Position numbers and translations under genes: made by a program. Shown here piece by piece: positions 33,432-41,016 of a stretch of DNA of 43,711 bases (its first letter is position 1; each line of letters begins with the position of its first letter). The stretch lies in NCBI RefSeq assembly GCF_001905655.1, contig NZ_JMHT01000048.1, positions 1 through 43,711 on the forward strand. Direction: 5' to 3'. The notes under the pieces were generated by a model. That model saw only the letters and a program-made list of their open reading frames with translations, was not told where the DNA came from and searched no databases. The DNA is from Mycobacterium sp. ST-F2 (lineage in GTDB: Bacteria > Actinomycetota > Actinomycetes > Mycobacteriales > Mycobacteriaceae).

Positions 33432-33437
33432 TAGCGT
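33432..33437 (+). promoter_or_regulatory. -10 box, leaderless start of a small membrane gene
   Basis: TAGCGT, 6 nt before the ATG at 33444. Confidence 0.5.
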
Positions 33438-33443
33438 GGCCGG

Positions 33444-33614
33444 ATGAGACTCCACCTTGGCCTCAACCGGGGTGCGCTCGCGCTGTTTGCCGTGATCGCG
33501 ACCCTGGTGTGTATCTGTGCCGGCGCCATCGTCGTCGCGTCCAAGGCGTGGCATGCCGCGTCTGAGCCGTTGGTCTCCACCAGCGTGGAACTGGTCGACG
33601 AGACCAGTCCCTAG
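33444..33614 (+). CDS. 56-residue single-span membrane protein
   Basis: Begins MRLHLGLNRG, has one hydrophobic helix (about 11-32, with two Cys) and ends in a polar tail (SVELVDETSP). It is supported by a leaderless -10 box, a codon pattern like its neighbours (C/G third bases) and positive-inside topology. It is convergent with the VOC gene, 4 nt apart. I do not recognise a family. Confidence 0.55.
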   Translation: MRLHLGLNRGALALFAVIATLVCICAGAIVVASKAWHAASEPLVSTSVELVDETSP

Positions 33615-33618
33615 CTCG

Positions 33619-33972
33619 TCAGGCCGCGCCCGCGATGCAGAACGCGTTGCCCTCCGGGTCGGCCAGCACCACCCAGCGGGCCACCTCGCCGAACGCGTGG
33701 CGCTCGGTTTCCGTCGCGCCGGCGGCCTTGAGCCGTTCGATCTCGGGCTCGATGTCACCTTCGAGGTGGAAGTCCAGGTGCAGCCGGTTCTTGCCGGGCG
33801 TCGGGTCGTCGACCTGCTGGAAACCCAGGTTCGGGCCTTCGGCGAAGTTGACGACGAAGAACTCCCCCGGCATCAGGGTGTGCACCGTGCCGCCGAACTG
33901 CGCGGCCCACCAGTCGGCGAGCGCCTGCGCATCGGTGCAGTCGAATGTGACCATCTCCACTTTGAGTGCCAT
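33619..33972 (-). CDS. VOC superfamily (glyoxalase-like) protein
   Basis: A 117-residue vicinal-oxygen-chelate fold protein with the usual two beta-alpha-beta-beta-beta units (VEMVTFDCTDAQALADWWAA ... RLHLDFHLEGD ... WVVLADPEGNAFCI). Metal-ligand positions are plausible at His (LHLDFH) and Glu (DPEGN). No substrate can be named. It lies 15 nt before pepC's stop in the opposite reading order and also has its own -10 box. It corresponds to Rv0801. Confidence 0.85.
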   Translation of the reverse strand: MALKVEMVTFDCTDAQALADWWAAQFGGTVHTLMPGEFFVVNFAEGPNLGFQQVDDPTPGKNRLHLDFHLEGDIEPEIERLKAAGATETERHAFGEVARWVVLADPEGNAFCIAGAA

Positions 33973-33979
33973 GGCCCCG

Positions 33980-33985
33980 ACTGTA
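33980..33985 (-). promoter_or_regulatory. -10 box, leaderless start of the VOC gene
   Basis: TACAGT, 7 nt before the ATG. Confidence 0.55.
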
Positions 33986-33987
33986 GG

Positions 33988-35247
33988 TCAGGCCGGTGAC
34001 AGGAACGCCTGCAGCGCAGCGGCATAGGCCCCGACGTCGTGCGCGCCCATCACCTCGCGCGCCGAGTGCATGGCCAACTGTGCGGCGCCGACGTCGACGG
34101 TCGGGATGCCGGTGCGCGCCGCGGTCATCGGTCCGATCGTGGATCCGCACGGCAGGTCGGCACGGTGCTCATACCGCTGCAGCGGTACCCCGGCCTGGGC
34201 GCAGGCCAGTGCGAACGCCGCGGCGGTCCGGCCGTCGGTGGCGTACCGCAGGTTGGGCTGCACCTTGAGCACCGGTCCGGCGTTGACCTCGATGAGGTGT
34301 CCGGGCTCGTGCCGCTCGGGGTAGTTCGGGTGAGTGGCGTGCGCCATGTCGCCCGAGGCCACCATCGACCCGGCCAGCCGGCGCAACAGGTCCTCGCGCG
34401 TTCCACCGCCCGCCAGCACGATGCGCTCGAGCACCGTCGGCAGCAGGTCGGACTGCGCGCCGTGGTCGGACGTCGACCCGACCTCTTCGTGATCGAACAG
34501 CGCGAGCACCGGAACGTAGTCGGCTGCCGGAGCGGCCAGGAACGCCTCCAGCCCGGCGTAGCAGGTGCCCTGGTTGTCGAGCCGGGGCGCGCTGACGAGC
34601 TCGCCCGTGACGCCGATCAGCCGCGACGGCGTCAGGTCGTGGGTCATCAGGTCGGCGGCCAGGACGTCGGCGCCGTCCACCCCGGCGCGCTCGGCGACGA
34701 ACGCCACGAAGTCGCGGGTTCCCGTCCCGACGCCCCACACCGCGTTGACGTGCCGCTGCGGGTCGAGGCTGACACCTTTGCGGTCGTCGGACAGGTGGAT
34801 GGCCAGCTGCGGCACCCGCAGGATCGGGTCGTCGATCCGGACCAGGACGTCCTCGACGGTGTTGCCGCGCCGCACCGAGAGCCGCCCGCTGATGCCGAGG
34901 TCGCGGTCCAGCCAGGAGTTCAGCCAGGCGCCGCCGTAGGGCTCCAGCGCCACCACCTGCCAGCCGCTGACAAACCGGTCCGGGTGTTGCTTGACCCGCA
35001 GGTTGGGGCTGTCGGTGTGGCCGCCGACGATGCGGAACGGATTCGGCGCGTCCGTCGCTCGCCACGCCACCAGCGAGCCGGCCCGCACCGTGAAGTAGTT
35101 ACCCGGAGAGCATGGCCAAGCGTCAGTCTCGTGCAGCTCGGTGAAGCCGGCGGCGGTCAGGCGCGCGGCCACCGTCGCGCACACGTGGAACGGTGACGGC
35201 GACGCGTCGATGAACTCGCACAGGCCCGCGGCAGAAGCTCCGGTCAT
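33988..35247 (-). CDS. pepC: M18 family aspartyl aminopeptidase PepC
   Basis: A 419-residue dodecameric zinc aminopeptidase that removes N-terminal acidic residues. Metal and catalytic segments: GGHTDSPNLRVK (His77), RLDNQGTCYAGLEAF, FDHEEVGSTSDHGAQS (catalytic Glu pair) and AMHSAREVMG near the C-terminus. ATG at 35247 is used; the longer open frame upstream overlaps the P450 gene on the other strand and has no homology. Confidence 0.93.
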   Translation of the reverse strand: MTGASAAGLCEFIDASPSPFHVCATVAARLTAAGFTELHETDAWPCSPGNYFTVRAGSLVAWRATDAPNPFRIVGGHTDSPNLRVKQHPDRFVSGWQVVALEPYGGAWLNSWLDRDLGISGRLSVRRGNTVEDVLVRIDDPILRVPQLAIHLSDDRKGVSLDPQRHVNAVWGVGTGTRDFVAFVAERAGVDGADVLAADLMTHDLTPSRLIGVTGELVSAPRLDNQGTCYAGLEAFLAAPAADYVPVLALFDHEEVGSTSDHGAQSDLLPTVLERIVLAGGGTREDLLRRLAGSMVASGDMAHATHPNYPERHEPGHLIEVNAGPVLKVQPNLRYATDGRTAAAFALACAQAGVPLQRYEHRADLPCGSTIGPMTAARTGIPTVDVGAAQLAMHSAREVMGAHDVGAYAAALQAFLSPA

Positions 35248-35255
35248 GGCCAGAA

Positions 35256-35261
35256 AATCTA
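35256..35261 (-). promoter_or_regulatory. -10 box, leaderless start of pepC
   Basis: TAGATT, 8 nt before the ATG. Confidence 0.5.
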
Positions 35262-35310
35262 CGCCGTTCGGTTGATGCGCCGGCGGCCCACGATCCCAAA
35301 AACTGACGTC

Positions 35311-36678
35311 ATGGTCAATACAATCGGTCGTACGGACGCTGCGGTGTTGCCGTCGGTACCGCGCAGCCCGCTGTCGTACCGACAACAGCTCAAGTTGTTC
35401 ACGACCATTCCCGTCGCGGCTCAGGAGATCTTGCGCGATGCGGGCGGGACCCTGACCCGCGTCAAACTCGTACCCCGGTGGGTCGGCCCCGAGTTCGTCT
35501 TCGCGCTGTCGCCGAGCGGTGCGCGTTGCATCCTCGGGGAGCCGGGACGCTCCACCGACCGCACACCCATTCACGACGAAGTCCGCAGCCTGCTCGGAGA
35601 CAGCCTGTTCACCGTGCGCAACGACCACTGGGTACCCCGCAAACGCGCGTTGCAGCCGGTGTTCATGAAGCCGAATGTTCGCGCCTTCGGCGGCCACATG
35701 GCTCAAGCGGCCCAGACCGTTGTCGCCGGCTGGGCCGACGGGCAGGTGGTGGACCTGGATGCGTCGTGTCGGCGTCTGACGCTACGAGCGCTGGGCCGCT
35801 CGGTGCTCGGGATCGATCTGGACGAGCTGGCAGACAGCATCGGGGAATCGATGCACACCGCGCTGACCTACATCACTGCCCGCGCCATGACCCCGTTCAA
35901 GCCGCCCCACTGGCTCCCCACCCCGGGCCGGCACCGGGCCCGTGCCGCCGCGGCGCACTTGTACGACATGGCGGCACAAATCCTGCGGACCTGCCGCGAC
36001 GACCCTGGCCACGACGCTCCATTGGTGCGGTCGATGATGGCGGCCACCGATCCAGACACCGGGCAGGCGCTGAGCGACGCGGAGATCTGTGCCGACCTCG
36101 TCATCTTCATGCTGGCCGGGCATGACACCACCGCAACCACGCTGACCTACGCCCTGTGGGCGCTCGGTCGTCATCCCGACCTGCAGGCCAGGGTCCGCGC
36201 CGAGGCGCACGCGATAGGCGACCGCGAAATCACCCCCGACGACCTACCGGGCCTGACCTACACAGTCCAGGTCATCCACGAGGCTCTCCGGCTGTTTCCG
36301 CCGGGACCGGCCAACCATCGGTTGATCACTCAGGACATGGAGGTCGACGGACACCTGGTGAAAGCCGGAACCGTGGCGCTGGTCGGCATCTACGCCATGC
36401 ATCGCGACCCGGCACTGTGGGAGCATCCGCTGGAGTTCGACCCGGACCGCTTCAACCCGGAGCAATCCAAGGGGCGTGATCGCTGGCAGTACATCCCGTT
36501 CAGCGCCGGCCCACGGACCTGCATCGGCGATCATTTCGCGATGCTGGAAGCGACCCTGGCGCTGGCCACCATCGTGCGCCACACCGAAGTTCAGTCACTG
36601 CACGACGTTTTCCCGCCTGCGTTGCCGTTCACCATGACCGCCGACGGGCCCATCCACGCGCGGGTCCGTTCCGTGTAG
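35311..36678 (+). CDS. Cytochrome P450
   Basis: About 455 residues. The oxygen-binding I helix AGHDTTATTL (about 268-277), the K helix EALRLFPPGPAN, and the heme loop FSAGPRTCIG with axial Cys404 are all intact, so it should be active. The N-terminal sequence and EALRLFPP resemble the mycobacterial CYP132/137/138-like group. No dedicated ferredoxin is adjacent. ATG at 35311 is chosen by homology; in-frame starts at 35272-35275 would overlap the pepC promoter and neither has a clear ribosome binding site. It ends 46 nt before the DyP gene. The M. tuberculosis locus has no P450 here, so it is an addition. Confidence 0.85.
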   Translation: MVNTIGRTDAAVLPSVPRSPLSYRQQLKLFTTIPVAAQEILRDAGGTLTRVKLVPRWVGPEFVFALSPSGARCILGEPGRSTDRTPIHDEVRSLLGDSLFTVRNDHWVPRKRALQPVFMKPNVRAFGGHMAQAAQTVVAGWADGQVVDLDASCRRLTLRALGRSVLGIDLDELADSIGESMHTALTYITARAMTPFKPPHWLPTPGRHRARAAAAHLYDMAAQILRTCRDDPGHDAPLVRSMMAATDPDTGQALSDAEICADLVIFMLAGHDTTATTLTYALWALGRHPDLQARVRAEAHAIGDREITPDDLPGLTYTVQVIHEALRLFPPGPANHRLITQDMEVDGHLVKAGTVALVGIYAMHRDPALWEHPLEFDPDRFNPEQSKGRDRWQYIPFSAGPRTCIGDHFAMLEATLALATIVRHTEVQSLHDVFPPALPFTMTADGPIHARVRSV

Positions 36679-36711
36679 CGACATATCCGGACATCCCACA
36701 GCGACGACCGC

Positions 36712-36717
36712 TAGGGT
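36712..36717 (+). promoter_or_regulatory. -10 box, leaderless start of the DyP-encapsulin operon
   Basis: TAGGGT, 7 nt before the GTG at 36725. It lies downstream of the P450 stop, so the nanocompartment operon has its own promoter. Confidence 0.6.
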
Positions 36718-36724
36718 CGGGTTC

Positions 36725-37741
36725 GTGTGTCCCGCACGGCCTCAGCCCGTTCTCACCACGTTGACATCTGCCGCCATCTTTCTCATCGCGACCATCGATG
36801 AGGGCGCCGAGCCCGAAGTGCACGATGCGCTCACCGGGCTGTCCGGACTCGTTCGCGCAGTTGGATTCCGCACGCCCGCAAGCCGTCTGAGCCTGGTGAC
36901 CGGCATCAGCTCGGACGCCTGGGATCGCTTGTTCAGCGGATCGCGGCCCGCCGGGCTGCACCCGTTCCCCGAATTGCAGGGTGCACGTCACCACGCGCCC
37001 TCGACCCCGGGCGATCTGCTGTTCCACATCCGGGCCAACGCCATGGACGTGTGCTTCGAGCTGGCCGGCCAGATTCTGAAGTCGCTCGACGGCGCGGTGA
37101 CGGTGGTCGACGAGGTACACGGATTCAAGTTCTTCGAGAATCGCGACCTGCTGGGTTTCGTCGACGGCACCGAGAACCCGGACGGTCCGGACGCCGTGGT
37201 CGCGGCGCTGGTCGGTGACGACGATCCCGAATTCGCCGGTGGCAGTTACGTTCACGTGCAGAAGTACCTGCACGACATGTCGTCGTGGGAGTCGCTCAGC
37301 GTCACCGAGCAGGAACGGGTGATCGGCCGGAGCAAGCTCGAGGACATCGAGATGGCCGACGACGTCAAGCCGCCCAACTCGCACCTGGCCCTCAACGTCA
37401 TCGAAGACGACGACGGCAACCAGCTCCAGATCGTGCGGGCCAACATGCCGTTCGGCCGCGTCGGCTCAGGGGAATTCGGCACGTACTACATCGCGTACTC
37501 GGCCGACCCGGCCGTCACCGAACGCATGCTGCGCAACATGTTCATCGGCGATCCGCCGGGCAACACCGACCGCATCCTGGATTTCTCCACCGCGGTCACC
37601 GGAGTGTTGTTCTTCACTCCCACAGTCGATTTCCTCGATGCCCCGCCGCCCCTGCCCGCCGCGCCACCGGCCGAACCCGAAGCCCAACCCACGTCCCCCG
37701 GCACCCTGTCCATCGGCAGTCTGAAAGGTCAACCGCAATGA
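36725..37741 (+). CDS. dyp: Dye-decolorizing peroxidase (DyP), encapsulin cargo
   Basis: A 338-residue heme peroxidase. The GXXDG motif is GFVDG (144-148) with distal Asp147, and the distal Arg is in QIVRANMPFG; a heme-ligand His is plausible in YVHVQKYLHDM. After the catalytic domain comes a Pro/Ala-rich linker (about 303-325) and the C-terminal targeting peptide TLSIGSLKG (327-335), the signal that loads DyP into encapsulin shells. The GTG start is fixed by the leaderless -10 box. The stop overlaps the encapsulin ATG (ATGA). Confidence 0.95.
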   Translation: MCPARPQPVLTTLTSAAIFLIATIDEGAEPEVHDALTGLSGLVRAVGFRTPASRLSLVTGISSDAWDRLFSGSRPAGLHPFPELQGARHHAPSTPGDLLFHIRANAMDVCFELAGQILKSLDGAVTVVDEVHGFKFFENRDLLGFVDGTENPDGPDAVVAALVGDDDPEFAGGSYVHVQKYLHDMSSWESLSVTEQERVIGRSKLEDIEMADDVKPPNSHLALNVIEDDDGNQLQIVRANMPFGRVGSGEFGTYYIAYSADPAVTERMLRNMFIGDPPGNTDRILDFSTAVTGVLFFTPTVDFLDAPPPLPAAPPAEPEAQPTSPGTLSIGSLKGQPQ

Positions 37742-38535
37742 ACAACCTGTACCGCGATCTCGCTCCCGTCACCGCCGCCGCGTGGGCGCAGATCGAGGAG
37801 GAAGCCGCGCGGACGTTCAAGCGGCACATCGCCGGCCGCCGCGTCGTCGACGTGAGTGAACCGGGTGGACCCAAGACGGCCGCGGTCAGCACCGGCCACC
37901 TCGTCGATGTCACGTCACCGGCCGACGGTGTGCAGGCGCATCTTCGGGAAGCCCGGCCGCTGGTGCGGCTGCGGGTGCCGTTCACGGTGACGCGCACGGC
38001 CATCGACGACGTCGAGCGCGGCGCGCAGGACTCCGACTGGGATCCGGTGAAGGAAGCCGCCAAGAAGCTGGCGTTCTCGGAGGACCGGGCGATCTTCGAG
38101 GGCTACCCCGCCGCCCAGATCGAGGGCATCCGCGCCTCGAGCTCCAACCCGGCGCTGGCGCTGCCGAGCGATCCGCGCGGCTACCCGGACGTGATCTCGC
38201 AGGCGCTGTCGGAGCTGCGCCTCGCCGGTGTCGACGGACCGTATTCGGTGCTGCTGTCGGCGGAGGCCTACACCAAGGTCAGCGAGACCACCGAGCACGG
38301 CTACCCGCTGCTGGAGCACCTCAACCGCCTGGTCGACGGTGAGATCATCTGGGCGCCGGCCATCGACGGCGCGTTCGTATTATCCACGCGCGGAGGCGAT
38401 TTCGATCTGCAGTTGGGCACCGATGTGACCATCGGCTACCTGTCGCACGATGCCGAGACGGTGCAGCTGTACCTGCAGGAGACGCTGACGTTCCTCTGCT
38501 ACACCGCCGAGGCGTCGGTCGCGCTCGACAGCTGA
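37738..38535 (+). CDS. cfp29: Encapsulin shell protein (Cfp29 type)
   Basis: A 265-residue family 1 encapsulin with HK97-type fold, forming 60-subunit (T=1) shells. Family segments are NNLYRDLAPVTAAAWAQIEEEA at the cargo-binding N-terminus (shown in part), RRVVDVSEPGG, VRLRVPFTVTR and the C-terminal TFLCYTAEASVAL. Cargo binds the inner face through its targeting peptide. It is translationally coupled to DyP, a conserved two-gene unit linked to oxidative stress resistance in mycobacteria. Confidence 0.96.
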   Translation: MNNLYRDLAPVTAAAWAQIEEEAARTFKRHIAGRRVVDVSEPGGPKTAAVSTGHLVDVTSPADGVQAHLREARPLVRLRVPFTVTRTAIDDVERGAQDSDWDPVKEAAKKLAFSEDRAIFEGYPAAQIEGIRASSSNPALALPSDPRGYPDVISQALSELRLAGVDGPYSVLLSAEAYTKVSETTEHGYPLLEHLNRLVDGEIIWAPAIDGAFVLSTRGGDFDLQLGTDVTIGYLSHDAETVQLYLQETLTFLCYTAEASVALDS

Positions 38536-38576
38536 CGCATCGGTAGTTCCCCCACGCCGTATTGATCCTGTACCCA

Positions 38577-38667
38577 GGGCGCACTTGTTCGAGTGAGGTG
38601 CGCCCTCAGGTCAGGGTCAACAGGTCGGGATGCTCAAATCGAGTTGACCCTGAATCCTGGGCGCAGC
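38577..38667. repeat. Two competing hairpins between encapsulin and purQ
   Basis: Hairpin 1: 38577-38584 with 38598-38605 (8 bp). Hairpin 2: 38611-38621 with 38643-38653 (11 bp, loop 21). The strand 38597-38605 can instead pair with 38659-38667, extending hairpin 2 and excluding hairpin 1. The 223-nt gap lies between convergent stops and has no gene; termination is the simple reading. Confidence 0.75.
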
Positions 38668-38758
38668 TGCGTCGGCGCCGCCAACGAGGGTGCGCCCAGC
38701 GCGTCTCGCGGGCGAGTTGCACGAGCTGTATGCACCCTCGGGAGCAAGCACAACGGCG

Positions 38759-39433
38759 TCAGGCGCTCAGGACCGCGTCGAGCGCCGAGTAGAAGATGCC
38801 GAGACCGTCGTCCGACGGGCCGGTGAGGGCCTCGGTGGCGTGCTCGGGGTGCGGCATCAGGCCGACGACGCGGCCGTTGGCCGAGCTGATCCCGGCGATC
38901 GAGCGCATCGAGCCATTCATGTTGTCCCGGTAGCGGAACACCACGCGGCCTTCGCCCTCGAGTTCGTCGAGCACTGTCTCGGACGCGACGTAGCGGCCTT
39001 CACCCGACTTGAGCGGGATCAGGATGTCGGCGCCGGCGTCGTAGCGGCTGCTCCACGCGGTCGACGACGACGTCACCTCGAGCCACACGTCGCGGCAGAT
39101 GAAATGCAGGCCCTCGTTGCGGGTCAGCGCGCCCGGCAGCAGCCCGGCCTCGCACAGCACCTGAAAGCCGTTGCAGATACCCAGCACCGGCATGCCCTTG
39201 GCCGCGGCCTCGACGACCGAGGTCATGACGGGCGCGAACTTGGCGATGGCACCGCAGCGCAGGTAGTCGCCGTAGGAGAAGCCACCGGGGACGATGACGG
39301 CGTCGACGCCCTTCAGGTCGGGATCGGCGTGCCAGAGGCTGACGGCCTCGCCGCCGACGGCCCGCACGGCGCGCGCCGCGTCGACGTCATCGAGCGTGCC
39401 TGGGAAGGTGATGACACCGACCTTCGTGGTCAC
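38759..39433 (-). CDS. purQ: FGAM synthase glutaminase subunit PurQ
   Basis: A 224-residue class I glutamine amidotransferase that feeds ammonia to PurL. The nucleophile is Cys87 in LGICNGFQ; the His-Glu pair is in MPHPEHA near the C-terminus. GTG at 39433 overlaps the purS stop (GTGA), so it is coupled to purS. Confidence 0.96.
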   Translation of the reverse strand: MTTKVGVITFPGTLDDVDAARAVRAVGGEAVSLWHADPDLKGVDAVIVPGGFSYGDYLRCGAIAKFAPVMTSVVEAAAKGMPVLGICNGFQVLCEAGLLPGALTRNEGLHFICRDVWLEVTSSSTAWSSRYDAGADILIPLKSGEGRYVASETVLDELEGEGRVVFRYRDNMNGSMRSIAGISSANGRVVGLMPHPEHATEALTGPSDDGLGIFYSALDAVLSA

Positions 39434-39669
39434 GCGTCCCCCCGGTGCACCGAGAAGTCCTCGATCACGGTGTTGGCCAGCAGCGTCTCGGCGACGTGCT
39501 CCAGCGTCTCGTCGGACACGCTGTCGTCGACCTCGAGCTCGAAGCGCTTGCCCTGACGGACGTCGGACACTCCGGTGATCCCGAGGCGCCCCAGCGCTCC
39601 GACAATCGCCTGGCCTTGCGGGTCCAGGATCTCGGCCTTGGGCATCACGTGCACAACGACGCGGGCCAC
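39430..39669 (-). CDS. purS: FGAM synthase accessory subunit PurS
   Basis: A 79-residue subunit that joins PurQ to PurL. It has the family pattern VVVHVMPKAEILDPQGQAI and FELEVDDSVSDET. GTG at 39669 follows AAAGGAG and begins the conserved sequence; the much longer open frame upstream is not homologous. Confidence 0.94.
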   Translation of the reverse strand: MARVVVHVMPKAEILDPQGQAIVGALGRLGITGVSDVRQGKRFELEVDDSVSDETLEHVAETLLANTVIEDFSVHRGDA

Positions 39670-39705
39670 GCGCGCTCCTTTGTTCGGGTCGGATTGCTCG
39701 GGATT

Positions 39706-39711
39706 ACTGTA
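39706..39711 (-). promoter_or_regulatory. -10 box of purSQ
   Basis: TACAGT, giving a leader of about 30 nt that includes AAAGGAG. Confidence 0.5.
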
Positions 39712-39763
39712 CCGGCGCCGTCGTCCACGGCGATGCCCGCACAATCGACTGCACAATGGGTGC

Positions 39764-40414
39764 ATGGAGCTGACGCACTTCGGACATTCCTGCTTGTTGG
39801 CCCGATTCACCGATGGCGATGCCGAAGCGACGGTTCTCTTCGACCCCGGCAACTTCTCGCACGGGTTCGAGGGCATCACCGGGCTCGATGCCATCCTGAT
39901 CACCCATCAGCACCCTGACCACGCCGACCCGGCGCGTCTCCCGGCCCTGGTCGAGGCGAATCCGCAGGCCAAGCTGTATGCCGACCCGATGACCGCGGCG
40001 CAGCTGGGCGCGCCGTGGCAGGCGGTGCACGTCGGCGACACGCTGTCGATCGGGCACCTGACGGTGCGCGGCGCGGGCGGCAAGCACGCCGTCATCCACC
40101 CGGACATCCCGATCATCGACAACATCTCGTACCTGGTCGGTGATGCTGGTCACGCTGCCCGCCTGATGCACCCCGGCGACGCGTTGTTCGTGCCGGATGA
40201 GCCCGTCGAGGTGCTCGCCGCGCCGGCCGCCGCGCCGTGGATGAAGATTTCCGAGGCCGTCGACTTCCTGCGGGCCGTCGCACCCCAGCACGCGGTGCCG
40301 ATCCATCAGGGCGTCGTCGCCGAACAGGCCAAGGGCATCTACTACGGCCGGCTCGACGAGATGACGTCCACCGACTTCCGGGTGCTGACTCCCGAGCAGG
40401 AGACGCGGTTCTGA
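39764..40414 (+). CDS. Metallo-beta-lactamase fold hydrolase (UlaG-like, Rv0786c type)
   Basis: A 216-residue MBL-fold protein with the metal motif THQHPDHAD (His48, His50, Asp52, His53); a further His is likely in MELTHFGHS, and His in VPIHQGVV closes the site. It is short and of the UlaG-like type with no added domains, so the substrate is open. A -10-like CACAAT lies 8 nt before the ATG (39764). The stop overlaps the PAP2 frame. Confidence 0.85.
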   Translation: MELTHFGHSCLLARFTDGDAEATVLFDPGNFSHGFEGITGLDAILITHQHPDHADPARLPALVEANPQAKLYADPMTAAQLGAPWQAVHVGDTLSIGHLTVRGAGGKHAVIHPDIPIIDNISYLVGDAGHAARLMHPGDALFVPDEPVEVLAAPAAAPWMKISEAVDFLRAVAPQHAVPIHQGVVAEQAKGIYYGRLDEMTSTDFRVLTPEQETRF

Positions 40415-41013
40415 GCACCCACCGGTTCCTGGTGTGGTGGCCCGTCATCGGGTTCACCACGATGATCTTGCTGGGCCTGGCCGTCAGGTCCGGGGACACC
40501 GGCGTCGATCAGTGGTTCGTGACGGCATCGCACGAACTGCTCGGCACGCACCCGTACTGGATGCTGATCCTGAACCGGGTGAAGGTGCTGGTGCCGCTGT
40601 ACCTGTTGGCGGTGGGGATTCCGCTGTGGCGGCGCGAGTGGCGGCTGGCGGCAGTCGCCGCGCTGTGTCCGATCGTCTCGATCGTCGGCGCCAAGGTGCT
40701 CAAAGTGTTGTTCGGCCGCCCCTGGTTCGGCGAGTTTCTGGCCTATCCCAGTGGGCACACGACAGTGGCGATCACCGTCGCGGCCATGCTGGTGCTCGTC
40801 ATCGGGATTCGGACGTGGACCGTCATCGTCGCCGCGATGGGTGCCGCCATCCCCTCTATAGGCATGGCCAGCAACGGCTTCCACTACTTCACCGACATCA
40901 TCGGCGGCGCGTTCTATGCGACGGCCATGGTGTGCCTGGCGGTCTTGGCCGCCGGTCCTGAGGCGCCGCACCATGCCCGGCGGGCCGCTTCGAATCTGTC
41001 GCGTTCGCAGTAG
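40411..41013 (+). CDS. PAP2 family membrane phosphatase
   Basis: About 200 residues with five or six membrane helices. The acid phosphatase motifs are KVLKVLFGRP, YPSGH (catalytic His116) and SNGFHYFTD (His158, Asp162). Such enzymes cleave phosphatidic acid, undecaprenyl- or decaprenyl-diphosphate. The start is uncertain: CTG at 40411 overlaps the previous stop (CTGA) and has AGGAG 8 nt upstream; GTG at 40432 is the first standard start but lacks a site and would trim the first helix. Confidence 0.85.
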   Translation: MSTHRFLVWWPVIGFTTMILLGLAVRSGDTGVDQWFVTASHELLGTHPYWMLILNRVKVLVPLYLLAVGIPLWRREWRLAAVAALCPIVSIVGAKVLKVLFGRPWFGEFLAYPSGHTTVAITVAAMLVLVIGIRTWTVIVAAMGAAIPSIGMASNGFHYFTDIIGGAFYATAMVCLAVLAAGPEAPHHARRAASNLSRSQ

Positions 41014-41016
41014 CGC

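Noticed and set aside
35311..36678. P450 as an encapsulin cargo
   Set aside because: It has no C-terminal targeting peptide like that of DyP, and a separate promoter precedes DyP.
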